DNA of 61,622 nucleotides from an uncultured Collinsella sp. (GTDB lineage: Bacteria > Actinomycetota > Coriobacteriia > Coriobacteriales > Coriobacteriaceae): positions 1 to 61,622 of the forward strand of contig CABURU010000007.1 of assembly GCA_902494085.1 (NCBI GenBank). Direction: 5' to 3'. The translations under genes were made by a program, and so were the position numbers. The notes under the pieces were generated by a model. The model was not told the DNA's origin. It searched no databases and worked only from the letters and a program-made list of their open reading frames with translations. Numbering within the stretch: the stretch's first letter is position 1; each line of letters begins with the position of its first letter. This document shows positions 23,559-32,077 of this stretch, piece after piece.

Positions 23559-26132
23559 GTGTCTGATCAACAGCAAGAAAACGAAATAACGACGACGCAA
23601 GCCGCTCCCGCTGCACCGGTTGCGTCGGACCAGGTCGCGGCGCCCGCGCATGCCTCGGCTCCTGAGACGCCTAAGGCTGCTTCGACGCCTACGCCTGCAA
23701 CGGCTGAGAAGGCCGTGCCTGCAACTGGTGAGGAGGCTGCTCCGGCAAAGCCCAAGCGTACGCGCCGCACGGCCAAGCCTGCTGCTGACGGCGAGGAGGT
23801 CACCAAGCCCAAGCGCCGTACCACGCGCATGACGCGCGTCAAGCGCACCGTTGCAGCTGACTCCTCGGCGCCGATTTCCGATGAGGTCGCGCAGGCACGT
23901 GCGTTGGCGCAGATTAGCGAGGCTCAGGTGGTGCGCGCCCGCCGTCGTGCTGCCGAGCGCGAGGCCGCGGCTCTGACCGAGCTTGCAGCTCCGTCTGTGC
24001 CCGAGACGCCTGCCGCCACCGAGACCCCTGTCGCCGACCAGCCGACCGAGAAGTCGGTACTGCGCACACGCCGTCGCACGGCTGCTAAGGCCGAGCAGGT
24101 TGCCGATCAGGTAACCCCCGAGCTCACTGAGGCTTCGGTCCGTTCCGCGGCAGGGGAGGGCACATCGCCTGTTGAGCCCGCTGCGCCTGTCGAGGCCAGC
24201 GAAGTTCCCGTTGTCGATCCGGCTTTGCGCCCGCACCGTCGCGGTCGCAAGCCCAAGGCCTTCGTCGAGGCCGAGAAGGCCGCAGCCGCAGCCGCCGCCG
24301 CTCGGGATGCTGCAGCGACCGCCGAGTCTGCAACCGCCGCCGACGCGCCCGTCCAGGATGCTACGACTTCCGAGGCCGCTCCCGCCGATGTCGAGCCCGC
24401 CGACCTCCGTCCCGGTCGCAGCCGTCGCACTGCTGCTAAGCGCACGTCCAAGGCTAAGGCTGCCAAGAAGGTTGCGTCCGAGGATTCCGCCGAGACGACC
24501 GCCGATGCATCGACTGACGCCGCCGAGCCCCAGGACGTCGAACAGCCTGCGTCTGAGAAGCCCAAGCGCGGTCGTAAGAAGTCCGCTAAGGCCAAGGCGT
24601 CCGAGCAGCAGGCCGAGGCCGAGCTGCAGGGCGATTCCAAGGCCGAGGCCAGCGATGATACTGTGGCTAACGCCGACGCCGCCGCAACCGATGGCGCCGC
24701 GCCCGCCGAGGCCGAAGACAACGCTCGCCCCAACCGTCGCCAGCACAAGCGTAACGACGAGCGCAACGAGCGCAAGGACGAGCGCAACAACGACCGCCGC
24801 AACCGCCAGCGCGATCGCAAACAGCGCAACAAGGAGCGCAACGCCGCCCCCACCGAGCCCACGCTTTCGCGTGAGGAACTCGCGGCCATGAAGGTCGCCG
24901 AGCTGCGCGAGAAGGCCAAGGAGTTCGAGATCGAGACGACCGGCAAGAAGAAAGCCGAGCTCGTCGAGGAGATCTACGTCACCGCCGCGAAGGCCGAGGG
25001 CTTCCGCGACATCAAGGGCATTCTGCAGATTCGCCCGGACAGCTCCGGCATCATCCACGCCCATGGCTACATGAAGTCCAACGACGACGCCTTCGTGCCC
25101 GCCTACCTCATCCGCTCCGCGCGCCTGCGCACGGGCGACGTCATCGAGGGCTCGCTGCGTCCTTCGCGCGGCGGCGACAAGCGCGCCGGCCTCGCCAAAA
25201 TCACGACCGTCAACGGTCTGGACCCCGAGCAGATTCGCAACCGTCCCAAGTTCGGCGACCTCACCCCGGTCTATCCCAACGAGCCGCTGCGCATGGAGCA
25301 CGGCAAAGACTCCATTACCGGTCGCGCCATCGACATCGTGTCGCCGATCGGCAAGGGTCAGCGTGGCCTGATCGTGTCCCCGCCCAAGGCCGGCAAGACC
25401 ACGATCCTCAAGAAGATCTGCCAGTCTATCTCGATTAACAACCCCGAGGTGCACCTCATCTGCCTGCTCGTCGACGAGCGCCCCGAAGAGGTCACCGATA
25501 TGCAGCGTTCCATCAAGGGTGAGGTTGTGGCGTCGACCTTCGATATGCCCGCCGACAACCACACTCGCGTGGCAGAGCTCGTCATCGAGCGCGCCAAGCG
25601 CATCGTGGAGCTGGGCGGCGATGTCGTGGTGGTGCTCGACTCCATTACGCGTCTTGCCCGCGCCTACAACTTGGCGGCGCCCGCCTCGGGCCGCATCCTT
25701 TCGGGCGGCGTCGATTCGGCGGCCCTGTATCCTCCCAAGCGCTTCCTGGGCGCAGCCCGTAATATCGAGAACGGTGGCTCGCTCACCATCCTGGCCTCTG
25801 CCCTCATCGACACCGGTTCCAAGATGGACGAGGTCATCTTCGAGGAGTTCAAGGGTACCGGCAACATGGAGCTTAAGCTCGACCGCGACCTGGCCGACCG
25901 CCGCATCTTCCCGGCTATCGACCCCGTTGCCTCCGGTACGCGCAACGAAGACCTGTTGGTCGACGAGCAGATGCGTCCGTTTGTCTTTGGTCTGCGTCGC
26001 ATTCTTGCCGGCATGAACAACACCGAGCGCGCAGCCGCGTCGTTTATCAAGGGTCTTAAGGGCACCAACACCAACCAGGAGTTCCTGGTGCGTTCGGCCA
26101 AAAAGCACAGCGACTACGAGCAGACGTTCTAG
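23559..26132 (+). CDS. rho: Transcription termination factor Rho with long disordered N-terminus
   Basis: Rho is the hexameric RNA helicase that terminates transcription. This protein has 857 residues, about twice the usual length. Residues 1-434 are low-complexity Ala, Pro, Glu, Lys and Arg, with repeated basic patches such as KPKRTRRTAK and, at 390-425, a strongly Arg/Asn-rich block. From about 437 the canonical protein begins: Rho_N (SREELAAMKVAELREKAKE), the RNA-binding domain near 484, then the ATPase with Walker A PPKAGKTT near 607. The core is about 423 residues, as in E. coli. The start is a GTG at 23559 with a weak GAAAG site. Such extensions occur in other Actinobacteria but are rarely this long. 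Confidence 0.93.
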   Translation: MSDQQQENEITTTQAAPAAPVASDQVAAPAHASAPETPKAASTPTPATAEKAVPATGEEAAPAKPKRTRRTAKPAADGEEVTKPKRRTTRMTRVKRTVAADSSAPISDEVAQARALAQISEAQVVRARRRAAEREAAALTELAAPSVPETPAATETPVADQPTEKSVLRTRRRTAAKAEQVADQVTPELTEASVRSAAGEGTSPVEPAAPVEASEVPVVDPALRPHRRGRKPKAFVEAEKAAAAAAAARDAAATAESATAADAPVQDATTSEAAPADVEPADLRPGRSRRTAAKRTSKAKAAKKVASEDSAETTADASTDAAEPQDVEQPASEKPKRGRKKSAKAKASEQQAEAELQGDSKAEASDDTVANADAAATDGAAPAEAEDNARPNRRQHKRNDERNERKDERNNDRRNRQRDRKQRNKERNAAPTEPTLSREELAAMKVAELREKAKEFEIETTGKKKAELVEEIYVTAAKAEGFRDIKGILQIRPDSSGIIHAHGYMKSNDDAFVPAYLIRSARLRTGDVIEGSLRPSRGGDKRAGLAKITTVNGLDPEQIRNRPKFGDLTPVYPNEPLRMEHGKDSITGRAIDIVSPIGKGQRGLIVSPPKAGKTTILKKICQSISINNPEVHLICLLVDERPEEVTDMQRSIKGEVVASTFDMPADNHTRVAELVIERAKRIVELGGDVVVVLDSITRLARAYNLAAPASGRILSGGVDSAALYPPKRFLGAARNIENGGSLTILASALIDTGSKMDEVIFEEFKGTGNMELKLDRDLADRRIFPAIDPVASGTRNEDLLVDEQMRPFVFGLRRILAGMNNTERAAASFIKGLKGTNTNQEFLVRSAKKHSDYEQTF

Positions 26133-26169
26133 GTTGTCATCCACGCGCAGCGATAGTCATCAATGCGAT

Positions 26170-26203
26170 AAAGGGTCGGGGCTTTGAGCCTCGGCCCTTT
26201 TCC
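26170..26203 (+). terminator. rho terminator
   Basis: AAAGGGTCGGGGC and GCCTCGGCCCTTTT form a stem with a short TTTGA loop, 37 bases after the stop. The remaining gap to 26445 shows no gene. Confidence 0.85.
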
Positions 26204-26445
26204 ATATCGCCGCTCCGCGCTTATTTTTGACCATAAGACTGGCAAGCAGCAGGTTTCCCGTTTCAATCCGACATCGTCGCTTGCAATCGACAGGGCGGTT
26301 TCGCATAATAGCTTTTAAGCTTCGCGACGGAAAACGCAGATGAAACGAACCATATACCGTTGCTTTGGGGCATAGCCCCGCTTCATCTTCTCTCGCGCAG
26401 CCAACTGAATGTTGCGATTTGGGTGCTGGAAGATGGGGAGAGCTC

Positions 26446-27846
26446 ATGGCTTCTTCTGATGCAACACAACGAGCAGTCCTTGCCGGACTTTCGTGCGGGA
26501 TCGGCCTTGCCGCTCCCGTGGTTATGTATGCCGCGACGCTGCCGTTTTCGTCTGTGAACGAGACGGTCGTGGCGGGTGCGGTTCCCTTCGCCGTGGGCGC
26601 GGTGGCGGGCGTGGGTATCTATGCCGCCTCGCTGGGTATCTCCGAGTATCGTGCGCAGCGTGAAGAGCGTCTGTTCCAGCCCGATGCCATGGGCGGTGCC
26701 GCCAATCTCAATCAGCATCAAAGCGAGTTCAAGACCGCCTCGATTCCAGCTCAGCAGCAGGATGCGACTCCTTACGCTGCGGCTTCTGCTTCTCAGGCTC
26801 AGGCGGAGCAGTCTACCTCGGCATTCCTTTCCGGCCTGACCGGTGCGTTCCAGCGCCGTCATGCCGATGATGGTGTCCCTACCATCGCTCGAGCCGCAGA
26901 TGCTATGGACGAGGACGAGGCTTGGTCCATGATCGACAGTATGCTCGACGACGATTCGCCAGTGAGCTGCGACCCTGCACACTCGCGCGACGTCTATCAA
27001 GTCGCCATCGACGAGCTCACCAACGGCGGGCAGACCGGCTCCTTCAATCGCGACGACATCGCCGCCGCGGCACGCGCCGTGTCTGGCTCCCAGGCCGCCC
27101 CTGCGGGCAGCACGGCGGCTTTCGTGGCACTCGTCGCCAACGCGGCAGCCAATAACGCCTACAGCGCTACCTCGGCGGACGCGAACGCTTCTGCCGACAA
27201 TTCGTACGTTGATGAAGCCATGGCCGCGGACGAGGAGGCCGTTGCCGCCCGCCGTGCCGCCGAAAGCTCGCTGTGGGGCGCTCCTGCCCAGCAGCAGGCG
27301 GCTGAGGCTGCGTCGTACAATGTAAACCTCGCCAGCATGCCTATCATCTCCGGTGCCGCGGACATCGATCTCGATGACCTCGATGAGCCTGCAGCCATCA
27401 CCGCATCGATTGATGCCCAAGATCGCATCGACACCGGCGACCTTCCGGACGCCTCGCTCGAGGTCGATGTCCCCATGGCCGATTATTCGGGCCACGAGGA
27501 CATGTGGGCCGCCGCCACCGCGATTCTGGATGAGATTGACGAGCCCGCTCCTGTTGTAGCGCCCGCTCCCGTCGCTGCCCCTCAGTCTGCTGCCCCCGCC
27601 TATGTCGGCCGTCACAGCGCTGTGCTCCCCGAGGATACCGCCCGTATCTCGCGCGAGAGCATCGAGCGGGCCGAGGCTATTGCCGCCGGCATTATGGAAA
27701 ATCGTCGTCACGAGCGCGTCAATCAGATCCTCGAGGAAGAGATCGAGCGCCTGCAGTCCTCTACCGCCAAGCGTACGGGCCGTGCCTATCTGAGCGTTAT
27801 CGAGGGCGGTACCGCCAGCTTTGCGCCGCTCCGCGCGGAGGCATAA
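26446..27846 (+). CDS. Membrane-anchored acidic low-complexity protein
   Basis: No family was recognised in this 466-residue protein. Two hydrophobic segments at about 9-32 and 41-62 form a hairpin anchor. The rest is Ala/Asp/Glu-rich and probably disordered, with a helical, charged segment near the C-terminus (about 405-445, rich in RESIERAEAIAAG-type sequence). Both membrane segments are N-terminal, so the long tail is likely cytoplasmic. The ATG at 26446 has GGGGAG upstream. It ends seven bases before the VanZ-family gene and forms an operon with it. Confidence 0.7.
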   Translation: MASSDATQRAVLAGLSCGIGLAAPVVMYAATLPFSSVNETVVAGAVPFAVGAVAGVGIYAASLGISEYRAQREERLFQPDAMGGAANLNQHQSEFKTASIPAQQQDATPYAAASASQAQAEQSTSAFLSGLTGAFQRRHADDGVPTIARAADAMDEDEAWSMIDSMLDDDSPVSCDPAHSRDVYQVAIDELTNGGQTGSFNRDDIAAAARAVSGSQAAPAGSTAAFVALVANAAANNAYSATSADANASADNSYVDEAMAADEEAVAARRAAESSLWGAPAQQQAAEAASYNVNLASMPIISGAADIDLDDLDEPAAITASIDAQDRIDTGDLPDASLEVDVPMADYSGHEDMWAAATAILDEIDEPAPVVAPAPVAAPQSAAPAYVGRHSAVLPEDTARISRESIERAEAIAAGIMENRRHERVNQILEEEIERLQSSTAKRTGRAYLSVIEGGTASFAPLRAEA

Positions 27847-27853
27847 CTTCTGC

Positions 27854-28303
27854 ATGGTTAAGATCAATCGAAAATGGGCGGTTGTAACCTGCCTGATGGC
27901 GCTCTTGATCTGGGGCAATTCGCTGGTTCCCGGCTCGGGGTCGGGCTCGCTGAGCCTAACGGTCATGGAAGCTATCCGCGGTTTCCTGCACAGCGTGGGA
28001 CTTCCATATGAATGGGTGACCAACTTTGTTGTTCGCAAGTGCGCGCATTTTACCGAGTATATGGTGCTCGGCATCTTGGCAACGCACGCCTTTGATTTTG
28101 AGGGCCGGCGCACCTTTGACGTGCTGCTGCCCACGGTGGTGTTCCTGCTGCTGATTCCCTCGATCGACGAGACGATTCAGCTCTTTGTGCCGGGACGCGC
28201 CGGCATGATCACCGATGTGATGATCGACTGCTGTGGAGCGGCAACGGGCGTTGTGCTCCGATATCTACTACGATCGCTCATATGTGCCAAAAAGGCCGCC
28301 TAG
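27854..28303 (+). CDS. VanZ-family membrane protein
   Basis: This 149-residue protein has four hydrophobic segments and the VanZ signature: RKCAHFTEYMVLGIL around residues 62-76, then SIDETIQLFVPGRAG and ITDVMIDCCGAATG. VanZ proteins are named for teicoplanin resistance, but most chromosomal homologues have no proven role. No van cluster is present. It follows the acidic membrane protein by seven bases and is probably translated with it. The bidirectional terminator downstream overlaps its last codons. Confidence 0.85.
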   Translation: MVKINRKWAVVTCLMALLIWGNSLVPGSGSGSLSLTVMEAIRGFLHSVGLPYEWVTNFVVRKCAHFTEYMVLGILATHAFDFEGRRTFDVLLPTVVFLLLIPSIDETIQLFVPGRAGMITDVMIDCCGAATGVVLRYLLRSLICAKKAA

Positions 28304-28334
28304 GACGTATGCTTGGTGCTAGGCGGCCTTTTTT
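28289..28334. terminator. Bidirectional terminator between VanZ and fructokinase genes
   Basis: AAAAAGGCCGCCTAG and its perfect complement ending in TTTTTT form a 15-bp stem. Oligo-A on the left and oligo-T on the right allow function for both convergent genes. The left arm includes the VanZ stop. Confidence 0.85.
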
Positions 28335-28416
28335 ATTAGAGGGCTTATATAGGGCGTGGTGGCGTCGTTCCGTAGGTTGGATTTGCCGGGCGCGCCACGC
28401 CCTGTGGGTGCGTCTG

Positions 28417-29307
28417 TTACTGAAGCGCCTGCGCGCCCAGGGCCAGGCAGCCCATGATGCCCTGCTTGCCCTCAAGGCTGTTGTTGACAATATAGGTATC
28501 GATGTCGTTGACCTCGGGCGTGACGATATAACCGTTGAGCATCTCGGCGCACTTCTTGCGCGCGAGCGGCACGATGGGGGTGTGGTCGGCCACGCCGCCA
28601 CCGATGATGATCTTTTGCGGCGCGTAGCACAGCGTGTAGGTCATGAGCGCCTGTGCCAGATAGCCTGCGAGCAGGTCCATGGCCTCCGGGTCATCGGCCA
28701 TGTCTCCGGCGCTCTTGCCATCCCAGCGCTTTTTAACGCCGGGGCCGGCGATGAGACCCTCGAGGCAATTGTCGTGGAAGGGGCAGGCGCTGTGCTCGCC
28801 AATGGTGTCGCGCGGGTCGCGCGTGACCAGGATGTGGCCGGCCTCGGGATGCATCATGCCGTGTACGAGCTTACCGCCCGAGAGCACGCCGGCGCCCACG
28901 CCGGTGCCGATGGTCAGATACACAACGTCAGTGAGGCCCTGGGCGCAACCAAAGGTGACCTCGCCCAGGCAGGCGACGTTGACGTCGGTGTCGTAGCCGC
29001 AGGGGATATTGAGCTCGTTTTGGATAGTGCCCAGCAGGTCAAAGTAGCGCCATGCCGTTTTGGGCGTCTCCAGGATCTTGCCGTATTGGGGCGAGGCAGG
29101 GTTGACTGCGGTGGGGCCAAAGGCGCCGATGCCCAGCGCGGCGATGCCCTTGTCGGCAAACCATGCATTGACGGCCTCAACGGTCTCCTGCGGGGTCGTG
29201 GTCGCGATCTGCTCACGCTCCAGGACCGTACCGTCTGCATAGCCCGTGGCGCAGACCATCTTGGTGCCGCCGGCCTCGAGCGCTCCGATAAGCTGCTGTT
29301 CTGCCAT
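28417..29307 (-). CDS. ROK-family fructokinase
   Basis: This 296-residue sugar kinase resembles the bacterial ROK fructokinases (YdhR/ScrK group), which phosphorylate fructose or mannose with ATP. It has the phosphate loop GALEAGGTKMVCA at 8-20, DTDVNVACLGE as the substrate region and GTGVGAGV further on. The ROK zinc site appears as HPEAGHI followed by CPFHDNCLEG. The ATG is preceded by GAGAGAGG on the minus strand. No sugar transporter is adjacent, so the sugar is assigned from the family only. Confidence 0.85.
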   Translation of the reverse strand: MAEQQLIGALEAGGTKMVCATGYADGTVLEREQIATTTPQETVEAVNAWFADKGIAALGIGAFGPTAVNPASPQYGKILETPKTAWRYFDLLGTIQNELNIPCGYDTDVNVACLGEVTFGCAQGLTDVVYLTIGTGVGAGVLSGGKLVHGMMHPEAGHILVTRDPRDTIGEHSACPFHDNCLEGLIAGPGVKKRWDGKSAGDMADDPEAMDLLAGYLAQALMTYTLCYAPQKIIIGGGVADHTPIVPLARKKCAEMLNGYIVTPEVNDIDTYIVNNSLEGKQGIMGCLALGAQALQ

Positions 29308-29382
29308 AGTATTCCTCTCTCTGGGACGAGTTGCTCCGTGACTAAAGTATAGGGCTCTAAACCATTTAAGAAAGCGCTATAA

Positions 29383-29423
29383 AAAGAAGCCTCGCAACGT
29401 GGCGGGCGGTGCGAGGCTTCTTT
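29383..29423 (-). terminator. Aminotransferase gene terminator
   Basis: AAAGAAGCCTCGCA and its perfect complement TGCGAGGCTTCTTT form a 14-bp stem about 26 bases beyond the stop of the leftward gene, with T residues on the minus strand after the stem. Confidence 0.8.
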
Positions 29424-29448
29424 GGCTACTTTAGCTGCCGGGCCGTCC

Positions 29449-30630
29449 TTACCCGCGCGGCTTGATTTTATCACGTAGAGACTTGAGGTTCTCCAGTGCC
29501 GCGTTAAGCGTCTCGTCCCGCTTGGCAAAGTGGAAACGAATCAGATGGTTGACGGGCTCGCGGAAGAAGCTCGAGCCGGGCACGGCGCCCACGCCCACCT
29601 TGGATGCGAGGTCCTCGCAGAATTCGAGGTCGCTGTCATAGCCAAACTCAGAGATGTCCATCATGACGTAGTAGGCGCCCTGCGGCACGTTATGCTCAAG
29701 ACCGATGCTATCGAGCCCCTGGCAGAACAAGTCGCGTTTGGCGGTGTAGAGGTCGAGGACCTCATCGTAATAGCTGTCGTCGAAGTTGAGGGCGGTGACA
29801 ACGGCTTCCTGCAGGGGAGCGGCGGCACCCACGGTGAGAAAGTCGTGGACCTTCTTGATACGCTCGGTGATCTGGGACGGAGCGATGGTGTAGCCCAAGC
29901 GCCAACCGGTGATGGAGTACGTCTTAGACAGCGAGCTGCAGCTGATGGTTCGCTCGAACATGCCGGGCAGCGTGGCCATATAGACGTGCTCGTGGGGCGC
30001 GTAGACGATGTGCTCGTATACCTCGTCGGTAATGCAGTAGGCGTCGTACTTTTTGCAGAGGTCGGCGATGAAGGTGAGCTCCTCGCGCGTAAAGACCTTG
30101 CCGCAAGGGTTAGAAGGGTTGCACAGGACGATGGCCTTGGGGTCGTTGTCGCGGAAGGCTGCCTCGAGCGCCTCGCGGTCAAAGTCGAATGTGGGCGGGT
30201 TGAGCGGCACATAGATGGGCTCGGCACCCGAGAGAATGGTGTCAGCGCCGTAGTTCTCGTAGAACGGCGAGAAGATGACGACCTTGTCTCCGGGGTTCGT
30301 AACCGTCATCATGGCGGCCATCATGGCCTCGGTGGAGCCGCAGGTGACCACGATGTTCTCGTTGGGGTTTACCGGCATGCCCATAAAGTGCTCCTGTTTG
30401 GCGGCGAGCGCCTCGCGCATGGCCTGGGAGCCCCAGGTAATGGAGTACTGGTGATAGAGCGGCTTGGGGTCGCTGGCGATGGCGCTGAGGCTATCGAGCA
30501 GCTGCGCCGGGGGATCGAAGTCGGGGAAGCCCTGCGAGAGATTGACAGCGCCGTACTTATTGGAGATGCGTGTCATGCGGCGGATGACCGAATCGGTAAA
30601 CGTTGCCGTGCGGTTGGAGAGTTCTTTCAT
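29449..30630 (-). CDS. Class I/II pyridoxal-phosphate aminotransferase
   Basis: This 393-residue enzyme has fold-type I aminotransferase features: NLSQGFPDFDPP at 30-41, CNPSNPCGK at 170-178, TDEVYEHI at 201-208, the PLP lysine K236 in SSLSKTYS and R244 in GWRLGY. The N-terminal SQGFPDFDPP is typical of the methionine/kynurenine/glutamine aminotransferase group. The exact substrate is unknown. GAAAGGAC precedes the ATG on the minus strand. It is a single gene between its terminator and the tRNA pair. Confidence 0.85.
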   Translation of the reverse strand: MKELSNRTATFTDSVIRRMTRISNKYGAVNLSQGFPDFDPPAQLLDSLSAIASDPKPLYHQYSITWGSQAMREALAAKQEHFMGMPVNPNENIVVTCGSTEAMMAAMMTVTNPGDKVVIFSPFYENYGADTILSGAEPIYVPLNPPTFDFDREALEAAFRDNDPKAIVLCNPSNPCGKVFTREELTFIADLCKKYDAYCITDEVYEHIVYAPHEHVYMATLPGMFERTISCSSLSKTYSITGWRLGYTIAPSQITERIKKVHDFLTVGAAAPLQEAVVTALNFDDSYYDEVLDLYTAKRDLFCQGLDSIGLEHNVPQGAYYVMMDISEFGYDSDLEFCEDLASKVGVGAVPGSSFFREPVNHLIRFHFAKRDETLNAALENLKSLRDKIKPRG

Positions 30631-30740
30631 GACGGTCCTTTCGAGGATTTGCAGTGGGGCAAGTTTACTCCTATGAAACCGGTGGGATTTGTTCGAAATG
30701 GTCTCGAAAAACTCTTTTCAAAATTCTTGAAAATTGGGGC

Positions 30741-30770
30741 TTGCATCGTGTGGCGTTCCTTGCAATAATA
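30741..30770 (+). promoter_or_regulatory. Promoter of tRNA-His/tRNA-Lys
   Basis: TTGCAT at 30741-30746 and an AATAATA -10 region ending at 30770 are spaced by 17-18 bp, 26 bases ahead of the tRNA. Confidence 0.6.
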
Positions 30771-30795
30771 GTCGAGCGCGAAGCGCACAGGACAC

Positions 30796-30873
30796 GGTGG
30801 GTGTAGCTCAGTTGGCTAGAGCGACGGGTTGTGGTCCCGTAGGTCGAGGGTTCGAGTCCCTTTACCCACCCCA
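30796..30873 (+). tRNA. tRNA-His (GTG)
   Basis: The acceptor GTGGGTG pairs with TACCCAC, with the extra G-1 at 30796 that is characteristic of tRNA-His, and an encoded CCA. The anticodon stem ACGGG/CCCGT holds the loop TTGTGGT with GTG at 34-36. It is cotranscribed with tRNA-Lys 22 bases later. Confidence 0.93.
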
Positions 30874-30895
30874 GTTCTTGCTTTGTGTTGATATC

Positions 30896-30968
30896 GGGTC
30901 GTTAGCTCAGTTGGTAGAGCAGGGGACTCTTAATCCCAAGGTCCAGGGTTCGACCCCCTGACGGCCCA
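30896..30968 (+). tRNA. tRNA-Lys (CTT)
   Basis: The acceptor GGGTCGT pairs with ACGGCCC. The D-arm is TAGCTCAGTTGGTAGAGC, the anticodon loop CTCTTAA has CTT at 34-36, and the T-arm is CAGGGTTCGACCCCCTG. CCA is not encoded exactly. The first anticodon-stem pair is a mismatch. Confidence 0.9.
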
Positions 30969-30981
30969 CCCAAAGATCGTT

Positions 30982-31013
30982 AAAGCGACTGGCTCAGGCT
31001 GGTCGCTTTTTTG
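30982..31013 (+). terminator. tRNA-Lys terminator
   Basis: AAAGCGACTGGC, a short loop and GCTGGTCGCTTTTTT form a terminator 13 bases after the tRNA. Confidence 0.8.
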
Positions 31014-31055
31014 TTGACCTCGCATGGGGTCGAACCCGAAAGGGCACAGCCGCTT

Positions 31056-31916
31056 TCACAGATCGAGCCTACCCTGGGGATCGGTAAAACCGTCAGTACC
31101 CTCCTTGAGTTTCTTCTCGTCTGTCTTCACGCGACGCTCGAGCTTTTTTGTATCCTCGGCAGGCGGTAGGTTCTCGGGGACAATTCCGCGGTCGATGAGG
31201 CTGCCACGCACGCTTGTGTTGTTCTCGACGTGCTCTTGCTTGATCTGGTCCAGGCCGTACAGGTCGTGTTCCTCGGCGTTGAAGGCCGTCATCGAGTTCG
31301 TAAGGTCCTTTGCTTTGATGAGGACATCGGCTAACCTGTCCGCCAATGCCGCGCTCTTGGGTACGCCGAGCTGCTGCTTCATTTCCGCCGTGCTTCTGCC
31401 GCCGAATAACGCCTCATCGCCCTTCGACTTGATGATCGCGAATCCTTTGGAGTCCACGCCGCGTTTGAACGCAATACCCGAGAGCTGTTTCTCTGAATCG
31501 GATAGCGAGTGACGCGCCTGCAAGCGCTGAATCTCTGCGAAGCGCTGCTCTATGAGCTCTTGGCGGCGCGTCTGCACGGCAAAGTATGCCTGGGCGAGCG
31601 CGATCTCTGGCTTGTTTGAATCTCCGTTCTGCGCGATTAAATAGCATGCATAGCGCGTAAGTTTGTAGTCTTTAACCGCGCGAGCGGCGACACCGGCAGT
31701 TACCATTTTCGTGGTGTCACGAAAATGGGAATCAACTGGAGTTTTGTTTGTTTCGCATGAGACTTTTGCCCTCTTAACAACTTCGGCGAAGTTCTCCCAT
31801 CGAGTGTACCCCATGGGTTCCATTAAATCGCGTGCGAGCCAATACTCAACGCCGTCTTCCACATTGGCGTAGCTATCAAGTTCGATACGCCACTTCTCGA
31901 TATCTCTACTGTCCAT
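31056..31916 (-). CDS. dinD: DNA damage-inducible protein D
   Basis: This 286-residue protein matches the DinD family. A BRO-like N-terminal domain (GVEYWLARDLMEPMGYTRWENF at about 22-43, followed by CYLIAQNGDSNKPEIALAQAYFA) is followed by a helical C-terminal half. E. coli DinD is SOS-induced and inhibits RecA activity; whether this one does is unknown. No actinobacterial LexA box was recognised upstream. GAGGAGGAG precedes the ATG on the minus strand. DinD genes often occur in mobile or accessory regions, and its location beside a tRNA pair fits that. Confidence 0.85.
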   Translation of the reverse strand: MDSRDIEKWRIELDSYANVEDGVEYWLARDLMEPMGYTRWENFAEVVKRAKVSCETNKTPVDSHFRDTTKMVTAGVAARAVKDYKLTRYACYLIAQNGDSNKPEIALAQAYFAVQTRRQELIEQRFAEIQRLQARHSLSDSEKQLSGIAFKRGVDSKGFAIIKSKGDEALFGGRSTAEMKQQLGVPKSAALADRLADVLIKAKDLTNSMTAFNAEEHDLYGLDQIKQEHVENNTSVRGSLIDRGIVPENLPPAEDTKKLERRVKTDEKKLKEGTDGFTDPQGRLDL

Positions 31917-31999
31917 ATCTCCTCCTCGCTGGTCTATTTTCTATGCGGGCTTTGCCCGCTCTGTATTCAGAATAAGGATACGCTGTCGTGCGGACACGA

Positions 32000-32035
32000 A
32001 TGGGCCCCGTGCTGCTTCGAGCTCACGGGGCCCAT
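32000..32035 (-). terminator. Hairpin after the FAD-protein gene
   Basis: ATGGGCCCCGTG at 32000-32011 pairs perfectly with CACGGGGCCCAT at 32024-32035, about 42 bases past the stop of the leftward gene. No T-run follows, so it is a weak terminator or an mRNA 3'-end structure. Confidence 0.45.
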
Positions 32036-32077
32036 GGATATCGATTGGTTGTGTTCTGCTTTAGATAGGTGTCCGGT

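Noticed and set aside
23404..23589. Leader peptide ahead of rho
   Set aside because: The frame overlaps the rho start by 31 bases, its start lies at the -10 box, and no ribosome site is present.
23409..26144. A 911-codon open frame on the strand opposite rho
   Set aside because: It is the mirror of a GC-rich, low-complexity gene. Its product is Gly/Leu-rich without any family resemblance, while the forward frame is a clear Rho.
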